16,496 nucleotides of DNA from Willaertia magna (taxonomy: Eukaryota; Heterolobosea; Eutetramitea; Acrasida; Naegleriidae), in NCBI GenBank assembly GCA_902984215.1, contig CADWAF010000626.1, positions 1 through 16,496 on the forward strand, written 5' to 3'. Each line of letters opens with the position of its first letter. The stretch's first letter is position 1. The notes beneath the pieces are model-generated. The model saw only the letters and a program-made list of their open reading frames with translations, ran no database searches and was not told the origin of the DNA. Shown in pieces: positions 1 through 7,995 of this stretch. The position numbers and the translations under genes are program-made.

Positions 1-243
1 AGGTGTTAATCTAATAAATTGTTCGCTGGCACTTCCCCATAATGGATGTTTCTTATTAACACCAATACCATCTGGTTTATAACAACCACGAGAAGTTAAT
101 TTGTGTAATTTTAATAAGCTTTTTAATGATAGTGGCTTTCCATTAATAAAACTGTTATTGTCAGCTGATAATAAAAATACATTAATGTACAAAATTGTCG
201 CTAAACAAAAACTAATTGTCTTTGTTAATAAATTGTGCTTCAT
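1..243 (-). CDS. Secreted animal-type haem peroxidase (peroxinectin-like), N-terminal part, runs off the window
   Basis: The reading frame starts at the ATG whose complement is at 241-243 and stays open for 81 codons to the window edge, so the 3' part is missing. Residues 1-27 are a short basic start followed by a hydrophobic stretch ending in LLSA, a typical signal peptide, which implies secretion or delivery to a vesicle. Residues about 50-81 carry the pattern R-x-x-Y-x-x-D-G-x-G-x-N-x-x-H-P-x-W-G-S-A-x-x-x-F-x-R-L-T-P, which matches the start of the An_peroxidase domain in peroxinectins and dual oxidases. The haem-binding histidines would lie beyond the edge. An almost identical copy sits inverted at the other end (16296-16496); the shared 67 residues differ at 3 positions. 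Family assignment rests on this short N-terminal motif only. The function, oxidising substrates with hydrogen peroxide outside the cell, is inferred from the family. Confidence 0.7.
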   Translation of the reverse strand, partial: MKHNLLTKTISFCLATILYINVFLLSADNNSFINGKPLSLKSLLKLHKLTSRGCYKPDGIGVNKKHPLWGSASEQFIRLTP

Positions 244-640
244 AATTGTTTTTTTTTGTTGATTGTAGCAAGTTGCAGATATCGTTTGCTTTTTATACCA
301 ATTCTTTCTGAAACATTACTATTTATCTCCAAAATGAACAACTAATTTAAGGAGATTAAATAAGAATTTTAAAGATGGTAATCACTAATCATACGTTTTA
401 TGAAACTTTTATCTTATCATTTTCTAAACTGATATTACTTTTGCGTAACTTTTTAATTTTGATGTTTACCCATTTTGGTTATGCAAAATTGACTAATTGT
501 TCCAAAAAGTTCTTGTCCTTTGTTGTCACCATTTGACTTTTAATGAATACAATGACCTTTGTTCACTCTTTTCATTCTTTAAAACTATTACATTTAAACA
601 ATTAAAAAGTTGCAAATTTTACAAAGCGAAACTTGTTTGC
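43..640. repeat. Left arm of the large inverted repeat
   Basis: Base 43 onward pairs, as reverse complement, with 16496 backward. From 43 to about 490 the match is nearly gap-free and, by eye, differs at a few percent of positions. From about 490 to 640 it decays into islands, for example the shared TGTCACCATTT and a later GTTG-AAA-TTTACAAA block. The arm holds the peroxidase 5' coding region and its promoter. Because 43 pairs with the last base of the window, the true repeat may continue outside it. Confidence 0.9.
244..515 (-). promoter_or_regulatory. Conserved upstream region of the left peroxidase gene
   Basis: Reading away from the ATG at 243, the minus strand shows a TATA-like TATAAAAA at 290-297, about 47 bases before the start codon, and an A-rich leader. 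The whole stretch to about 485 is nearly identical to 16050-16295 in the other copy, including the block around 325-350 and the block around 395-485. Individual factor sites cannot be named from sequence alone. Confidence 0.55.
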
Positions 641-955
641 ATTTTAAGACAGCTTTTTTTTTACTTATTTAGAAAAAGTATTAATTTTGTTATTATATTT
701 CTTTCTTCCCACAACTTTGAAGAATTTTCTTGTATTTTATATTTAAACTGTATGTTAATTAAAGCACAATAAGTGATAGAACTAGAAAAATAGTAAAACT
801 TAAAAAAAATTATTTATATTACCATCTCAGAAGCCCAAATTAGGGAATTAGGGCAAAATTTTTTTAAATATTTTTTTAAATGCACCAACCACAAATAAAA
901 CGTTGTAAAATAATTAACAGTAATAATTAAGCACGTGTTGTTTATTACAAACATT
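516..955. other. Intergenic region with no supported gene
   Basis: The stretch is A+T-rich with long A and T runs. Up to about 640 it keeps weak similarity to the right-hand copy. Near 838-856 there is a doubled AATTAGGG motif. A long open frame on the plus strand (497-772) has no ATG start and reads through the decayed repeat, so I do not call it. The region should hold the 3' end of the UBA-Skp1 gene transcript. Confidence 0.5.
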
Positions 956-2209
956 TTAACAATCTTCACACCACTTATTTTCCTCTTTTATTCTTTCCTC
1001 TTCTTCTGGAGTTAAATCATTTTTAATATTAAACATTTCTCTAATCTCTTCCGGAGTTCTTCCTTTAATTAACATTGCAATAAAAGCACATAAAATATCT
1101 AACATTGTTTTATCACTATAATAAAGATTATTTGAAATATTTATCATTGAAATGATTGTAGATTGTGGAATATTATAAATTAAATGGTTTAATTCTTCAG
1201 GAAGGAATTGACATAATTCTCCTTTTAAAGGTTTTTCAATTATAATTTTATCTTTATAATTAATTTGTAATTCGTTAAAAACGTTACAAATTAGAAAAGA
1301 AGGAATATATTCATTGTAAAAATAATTAAATTGATCGGTAAGTGGGATTGTATATTTTAATTTGGTTGGTTGTGGGAATGATGGAAGAATTTCATAAAAT
1401 TGTGGAATATTTTTTAATCCGTCAATTGACATGTATACAATAAGTTCATTGTCATTTGTGACAATTTTTGTGTCAATTTCTTTTCCTAGTGATTTCCAAT
1501 ATTTTAATTCTTGATTACAATAATTGTAAGTGTCTTTAAATTGAATAGAAATGTCACAAAAGGACTTTTGATTATTAAAAAAATGTTGTGTATTTTTTTT
1601 AATTAATTGTTGTAATAATTCATTTCTAAAAATTAACATTTTTTCAATAATAAATTTATAAAAATAATTTTGTAAATTTTTTCTTATAGGAATAACATTT
1701 TGATCCTTTTCAAACTTTAAATAAATTTTAACTAATTTATCTAAATTTAAATTCTTTTTAATAATTTGATTTAAATCAAAATGATACATCATTAAATCTC
1801 TAAAACAATCTAAAGTATTTTTCTTAATAAATTCATATTTCTTTCCAAAATAAATACTTGATAAATTATTAATTTTATTTGTTTCATTATTTATTGTTGT
1901 AACTAAATCTGTATTATTATTAAAATCATTATTTTCATTGTAATCATTGTAAACATTGTCATCTTCATCATTCATGTCAGTATAAAAAGTGTCATTATTA
2001 GTATTGTCATTGTTGTGGTGAGTGTTGTTATTATCATGGTAGGTAAGTTGTTGTTCTTCTTTTAAATAGAGTAATTGATCTAAAGCGCTATCAACGTTAC
2101 CTAATGTACATTCTAAAGCAAATGTTGCTTCTTCTCTGGTAACTCCGGCAACTTCTATTAAATAATTAATGGATGCTTCTTCGCTCATTTGAAATTGATC
2201 ATCTTCCAT
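956..2209 (-). CDS. UBA domain-Skp1 domain fusion protein, 417 aa
   Basis: Residues about 9-50 form a UBA ubiquitin-binding domain, with the pattern GVT-x-EEA and LGNVDSALDQLL. Residues 53-115 are Asn/Asp-rich linker. Residues about 120-282 are helical, rich in Lys, Phe and Tyr, and unrecognised. The last 135 residues follow Skp1: a strongly diverged POZ part (about 283-345), then the F-box-binding helices, with MLDILC near 369 and IKGRTPEEIREMFNIKNDLT at 381-400, ending in NKWCEDC. Normal Skp1 is about 160 residues with nothing in front, so both the fusion and the length are unusual. Pro401 sits where Dictyostelium Skp1 carries the hydroxylated and glycosylated proline. The start at 2209 is secure because an in-frame TAG lies 21 bases upstream of it. 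By family, it should bind F-box proteins and ubiquitin; whether it binds cullin is doubtful because the POZ part is so degraded. No intron is seen. Confidence 0.8.
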   Translation of the reverse strand: MEDDQFQMSEEASINYLIEVAGVTREEATFALECTLGNVDSALDQLLYLKEEQQLTYHDNNNTHHNNDNTNNDTFYTDMNDEDDNVYNDYNENNDFNNNTDLVTTINNETNKINNLSSIYFGKKYEFIKKNTLDCFRDLMMYHFDLNQIIKKNLNLDKLVKIYLKFEKDQNVIPIRKNLQNYFYKFIIEKMLIFRNELLQQLIKKNTQHFFNNQKSFCDISIQFKDTYNYCNQELKYWKSLGKEIDTKIVTNDNELIVYMSIDGLKNIPQFYEILPSFPQPTKLKYTIPLTDQFNYFYNEYIPSFLICNVFNELQINYKDKIIIEKPLKGELCQFLPEELNHLIYNIPQSTIISMINISNNLYYSDKTMLDILCAFIAMLIKGRTPEEIREMFNIKNDLTPEEEERIKEENKWCEDC

Positions 2210-2312
2210 CTTGTCTATTTTTTTTTGCTAATTCGATTTCAATTCACACAATTGTCTTTTATTTTCAAACCTCTATCCAAGAAACAAGACTTCTAATATT
2301 ATAACTACTAAA

Positions 2313-2355
2313 GAAAATAACTCCCTTTGGGTTCTTATGCTAGGGAGTTATTTTC
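2313..2355. repeat. Perfect 14-bp inverted repeat (hairpin)
   Basis: GAAAATAACTCCCT at 2313-2326 is the exact reverse complement of 2342-2355, separated by a 15-base loop. It lies between the start of the UBA-Skp1 gene and the tRNA gene, 49 bases before the tRNA. It has the shape of a structured small RNA or of a mobile-element remnant. No run of T follows that would make it a Pol III terminator. Confidence 0.85.
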
Positions 2356-2404
2356 CAGACCCTAATTTTTTAACAAACTTTTAATAACAAATATAAAATG
2401 TGAA

Positions 2405-2477
2405 GGGGTAGTAGCTCAGTTGGGAGAGCGTTTCCTTGGCATGGAAAAGGCCGAGGGTTCAAATCCCTCCTGCTCCA
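2405..2477 (+). tRNA. tRNA-Ala, anticodon GGC
   Basis: A full 73-base cloverleaf can be folded. The acceptor stem is 2405-2411 with 2470-2476, including G3:U70 (2407 with 2474), the main identity signal for alanyl-tRNA synthetase. The D stem is 2414-2417 with 2426-2429, the anticodon stem 2431-2435 with 2443-2447, and the T stem 2453-2457 with 2465-2469. The anticodon loop TTGGCAT gives GGC. The discriminator base is A2477 and no CCA is encoded. The A box (TAGCTCAGTTGG) and B box (GGTTCAAATCC) are good Pol III promoters, and no intron is present. The D loop AGTTGGGA and the GGC anticodon look more like bacterial or organellar tRNA-Ala than the usual eukaryotic AGC form. Confidence 0.93.
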
Positions 2478-2479
2478 AA

Positions 2480-2483
2480 TTTT
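2480..2483 (+). terminator. Pol III terminator of the tRNA gene
   Basis: A TTTT run begins three bases after the discriminator base, the normal stop signal for RNA polymerase III. Confidence 0.7.
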
Positions 2484-2589
2484 GAAATGTGTTTATAATC
2501 GACAAAATTTTTTAAGGCTGACAAGGTGCCCCTTATTAGAAGGATCGAATGAATTCATTATTTTCAAAAAACATTAAATTTAAAAAAAA

Positions 2590-5500
2590 ATGTCATTTTT
2601 TGGAGGAGGATCAAAGGCCAATACTTCCGATAACAATAGTTCTTCTCCTTCCACAACAAACGATGTAAATCCAACACAATATGATACCGGACATAATGTA
2701 GATGGTAAGTTTTAATCATTCAATTACAATCCAAATTTCTAAATGGATCTATAATCATTTTAATGTAAACCATGATTATCGGTACCGTGCATTATCCATT
2801 TGCTTTACTTAGATATTGTGAAAGGCTTAATTATTAGTATTAATGATGAAAATACAACAGTACAAGAACAAATACATAAATCTTTAATACAAATTGGACA
2901 AGTTCATGAACTTTTAGTCTTAAATAAATGTTTATATTTTTTAAATGTTACATGTCCAAAATCAAATAAAAAACATAGAGTTTTAATAATGAATGTAATG
3001 AGTGAATTATTAGATAAAAAAGCAGATGAATATACTTGTAATCCAGATATTAATCCAGAAAATTTAACAAATGAAGAAACATGTAAATTAAAGAACTTTC
3101 CAGAGAAATTAGCTAATCAATTAGTTGATATGTCAATTCATGAAATGGTTAGTGAAAAATCAATTAATTCAGAATGGCAAACATCTGCAAGTAAATTAAT
3201 TATTTCTTTAAGTAGATATGTACCTAATATTGTTTCATTTGAATTATTAGATAATTTTCCATTAAGTGCACAACAACCACCTCACTATTTTGTTATAAAA
3301 ACCTTTATGGATTTTGCATTTCAATATCCAAAATTATTTATAAATAATTTAAAAGAAATTTTAACTAGAACTTTACCTTTATTAGCAATGATTAAACATG
3401 ATAATTTAAGATGGGTTATATGTGCTGCTTTAGGTAGATTTAGTGAAGCCCTTATTTATTGTTTTAAAGAAAATTTAATTAATGATTTAACACCTTATAA
3501 TCAACCATTTTTAACGGTTTTAAAACATATTTTACAAGAATGGTTAAATTTAAGGGAAACTAAAATTAGATTAGCTGCAGCACAATCTATTGGTTATATG
3601 TGTCAGTTAATTGAAATTGATCAATTGAATTTATTATTAAATAAAATTTTATTGAATTTTATAAATTTAGTTAAAAAGGAAATGAAAGAAGATCCTTTAC
3701 CAATTACAATAGGTTTACAAAATTTAATTGAAGTTATAATTAAAAAATGTAGTACATCATTAAATGAATATTTAAATAATATATTAAGTGTATTATTTAC
3801 ACATTTAATTGTAACAGTTAGTAGATTAAAATCTTATAAAAATGGTTTAAGAAATATAAATGAAATTTTACAAACTTTTTCAATTATTTGTAACGGTTTT
3901 AGTGATCAATTAATTTCATTTATACAACAACAATTAGAAATACCAAACTCATCAAAAGTATGTGCATTAAAAGTTTTAAGATATTTAATTAAACATAACG
4001 ATACAGATTTATCTTCATATAAAGACGTTATAGTTAGTGGTTTAATTAAAATATTAAAAGATCCAAATCTTTTAGAAGATTTAGAAATTCATTATGAATT
4101 TATTTGTGTTATTTTAGAAATGTCAAAACGTTTATATTTAAATGCTCACGGTAGTCACGAATTAGTTTTAGTTATTATGAGAGGTTGTGCTTTAAATGAG
4201 AAACGTATTGAAACTAATTATAATCAAAATAATTTAAATCAAATAATGAAATGTATTGAAAATGAACAATTAGCTGTTTTTGATGGTAAAGATGAATTTA
4301 TGGAGATTCATTTAAATCAACAATATCAATTAACAAATTATCAATTAAGAGAAAAATCAGATGAAATTATGACATTATTTACAACAGAATTAGGTGAAAT
4401 TATGGATCCTGTTTTATGGCCATTTTTATTAGAATTATTTGTACAAGTGTCATATGATAATGCATTCTCAATGTTATGTAAATCAATTGCTGACATTTCT
4501 AAAAGAAAAAAGAATGATGACGATTTTATTATTGATTTTGAAAGTCAAGTTAATATTCCAAAACCAAACTATTTATTTGCACGTTGTTTAATTAAATTAA
4601 CATTACCATTTATAGGTAGAAATCAACCAGGTACAAATATTTTAAGAGCAATGTATTGTTTAAGTCCAAATATCCATCCAGATTTAGTTCCATTGTGGAG
4701 TAAAAAACTACCACAAATGAAGAAATACATTGAACAAAATGTTAATTTATTTAATCAAGATGAATGGGAAAATCAATTATTAAATTTAGTTAGAGAATCA
4801 ATTGATACAATACAAGATGATAAATGGGCTGTATCTTTAGGTGAAGCTTTATTAGAACAATGCAATGATTTCTATAAGAATTCTAAATTATTAAAGAAGA
4901 ATTGTTTATCAATAATTGGTTTAATTATACAAAAATCACAATTAAAACAATTTATACATTCAGCTGTAGAAAGATCATTTAAATTAACAGATCATTCAGT
5001 TGATGAAGAAAGATTAGGTTGTGCTAGAGGTTTAGGTCAAGCCAGTGCTGCACATACAGATGTAGTTTTAACACATTTACAAAACGTTATAAAAGGTCCA
5101 GAAAAGAAAACTGGATTATTTGCTAGAAATACAGGTAAAGAAGTAACGCCACAAGAAAGAGCAACTGCATTATTAGCGTATGGATACGTTAGTATGTTAA
5201 CACCATTAAATTTATTAACGTCACGTGTTGAGGTACATATTATTAAGAATATGATCCCAGTTTTAACTTTAAATAATAATAGTGTAACTATTACTTATGA
5301 CATGAAAGAAAATGGTTTAAGAGCAATTGATTTAATTGGTAAATCAGTTCATCCATCAAGATTAAATGATTTTACTTTAAAGTCAAGAGACGAACTTATC
5401 CGTTTAGTTTTATCTTTAATGAGTGGTCCAATAACTACTCAAAATAGTAATAACAATAATAACAATAATAATAATCAAACTAATTTAAATAATTTAAATA

Positions 5501-7974
5501 AATTAAGAGTATTAGGATTAGAAGCAATTAATACATTAGTTCAGTTACCACCAAAAATAGAAATTGAAAAGGAAATTTTAAATGAAACATTAAATTATAT
5601 GAAAATACAAAGTGGTGATTTTGATTTGGATGATTTACTAATTGATCATTTAAATAATTTATTATATTCCATATTACACACTGATAATAGTCAAGGTACA
5701 TTAGATGATTTATTAAAAGAAATTGAAAATGGTCATTTAAATTCAACTTTATTAATTGAGAGAGAAAGAGCTTGTAATGCATATGTTTTATTATTAAAAG
5801 ATTATGCTAAAATTATCTCTGAAAACCACACTTCATTACAAAATAATAAGAACAATAGTGGTAATGCTTTATTTATGCCATTAGGTAGAATTGTTGGTCA
5901 ATTAATACCTAGAATTACAGAACAACATGTACCAATACGTAAATTTGGATTAGATGGTATTTATTTAGTATTAAGAATACATTATTATTTAATTAATTCT
6001 TCTTCAAATAATAATTTAGATGCATTACCTGAGTATATTGAAAAATTAGGTTCTTTAAGAGAAATACTTTTTGAAAGTGATCAACAATTAAAAGTAGCTA
6101 AAGAAATATCACAAATATTATGTGAAGCATTAAATGATAAACAATATATAATTAATTTATTAGATACTTTATTAGATACATTAAATGATCCAGAACAAGA
6201 AGGTGCTAACGGTTCATGTATTGTATTAAATGGTATTATTCTAAAAAGAGGAAATGAATTAAAAGATGAATCTTCACAATACGTTAAGAAAATGATTAAG
6301 TTAATACCAAACTATAAAGAATTAATTGTTAGTGGTTTATTACATGGCATTAGAGGTTTTACAAGACATTTCCCATTACAAATGATTAACACAATTCTTT
6401 TATATCAAGTACCACATACAGAAGAAGTTAAGAAATGTTTTAAGGTTTTATCAAATGATAATCAATTAAATCAATTCTTATTAGATCAATTAATTGATAT
6501 TTTAAATAATGCACAACTATTTGAAGAGAAAAGAATTGATAATAATTTAGTTGAATATATTCCAACACCATTAACAATTTCAGCAACACAAGCTTTATAT
6601 GAAATTATGGAATTAAATAGTCAAGATGAAGATGAAGAAGAAGAACATGAATTAATTATGGAGAATTATGCAAAAGTTTGTATGACTTGTTTATTAAGAA
6701 TTGGTACTGCAAATGAAATGACAGTTAATCCACCAACTAAATATGCACAACAAGTAGTTGAACAGTTCTATAAAGTGGCTGTATTAAATCATTATAAAAT
6801 TAATAACCAAAATAATAATAACAATGGTAACAACAATGGTGATGATGAGAATGACAATACACCTCGTGCACAACCACCACAAGCATTAAGTAGTACATTA
6901 TTAGAACAATTAGTACAAAAAGCTAAATATGGAGATGCTATACAACAAATATTAGAATTAATTGTTAAAAGAGATGAAAATCAAATATATATTAAAGATA
7001 TGTTTGAATTTATTAAAAGTTTTATAAGTAGAACATTTATTGGACAACGTGTTGTAGCAACATGTATAGTTAGTGTATTATTAAAATATGTAAAGAATAA
7101 TAGAGAGATAGTACACGATATGATTAATTGTTTATTAAGTAGAAGTGGTACAGATGAAAAGGTGAATGTTAAGTTATTTGCGTTAAGAGGTTTAAGTAAT
7201 TTATCTTTACATACAAAAGAGATATTACATCAATATGTTACACCAGTGACAGGTGCTTTATTAAGTAATTTAGAAGATCCTAATCAACAAGTTATTTTAG
7301 AAGCAATGAATAGTGTGAAACAAATTATTTCAATTGCACAAGATGAATATATTTCACCTTTATTAATGAATTTATGTGTAAGATTAAAACCTTCTTTTGA
7401 AAAGAAGGATTCTGCTCCTATTAGAGAATCTTCTATACGTTTATTTGGTGCTTTATATAGATATACAGATGGTGTTATGAGAGATACTTTAATTAATACT
7501 ATTTTTAATAATTTACCTATTTTCTTATGTCACATTAATGATCCAGAAGAGAAAGTTAGTCATGCATGTAAATATGCATTGAAATGTTTAATTCCAACTT
7601 TAAAATCACAACCTTTATTAAAGATCTTTATGGAAAGAGATGCTTTCAGCAAAGTAACTGAAGAAAAGAATTCTCCAAAATTAAATATTGATGAATTTGC
7701 ACCAATCTTTGCAAAAGTTTGGATTCAAGAATTCCCTGACCGTATTTCAGATTTTGTTATGAACTTGGTTGTTTTTTATAAATCTGAATGGCATGCTTGT
7801 TGTGCAGCTGCATGTTTATTTATTGGTCATATTTTAGCTAATTTAAGTCAAGAACAGAAACAACGTGTTAATTTGAGACATACTTGTCAAGGTTTAATTG
7901 ATTTATTGAAATCTCCATCTACTTTAGTTAGAGAGAAAGTATCAACAATGTTAGGTTTATTATTTGAGGCTTAA
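2590..7974 (+). CDS. mroh1: MROH1 (maestro HEAT-like repeat family member 1) homologue, two exons, 1758 aa
   Basis: The coding join is 2590-2704 and 2813-7974. Exon 1 starts at an ATG after nine A residues (MSFFGGGSKANTS...) and ends in phase 1; without splicing the frame meets TAA within four codons. The protein is one long array of HEAT-type helix pairs and is close in length to animal MROH1 (about 1640 aa). The C-terminal 330 residues match best, with conserved blocks such as LFALRGLSNLS, RESSIRLFGALYR and SHACKYALKCL. Asn-rich inserts lie near residues 916-927 and 1370-1390, and an acidic run near 1310. In Dictyostelium, Mroh1 is reported as a lysosomal regulator placed by WASH-generated actin, so an endolysosomal role is expected. 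The gene starts 113 bases after the tRNA and converges on the MORN gene with only 21 bases between stop codons. Confidence 0.9.
2705..2812 (+). other. Intron of the MROH1 gene (108 bp)
   Basis: The donor is GTAAGT and the acceptor TTTACTTAG. Removing it joins GATG to AT, giving ...NVDDIVKG in frame with the long second exon. The second exon itself has no ATG near its beginning. Confidence 0.88.
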
Positions 7975-7990
7975 TTATTTTTGAAATAAA
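7956..7990. promoter_or_regulatory. Overlapping 3'-end signals of two convergent genes
   Basis: AATAAA lies on the plus strand at 7985-7990, eleven bases past the MROH1 stop and close to the MORN stop codon. On the minus strand AATAAA is at 7956-7961, inside the MROH1 coding end. Cleavage after either signal would give transcripts that overlap at their 3' ends. Confidence 0.4.
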
Positions 7991-7995
7991 TTATT

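Noticed and set aside
497..772. 91-codon plus-strand open frame
   Set aside because: It has only a TTG start, reads through the decayed part of the inverted repeat, is not open in the other copy and has the Phe/Lys/Leu make-up of random A+T-rich DNA.
838..856. AATTAGGG doubled, telomere-like
   Set aside because: Only two units are present, so this is not a telomere repeat array.
2540..2556. Possible extra B box downstream of the tRNA, as seen in Dictyostelium
   Set aside because: GGATCGAATGA keeps too few of the B-box bases to be counted.
5436..5478. Poly-Asn codon run as a microsatellite or element
   Set aside because: It is in frame inside MROH1 and normal for proteins of poly-Asn-rich protists.
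5528..5782. 84-codon minus-strand frame
   Set aside because: It lies wholly inside the MROH1 coding exon and has no family features.
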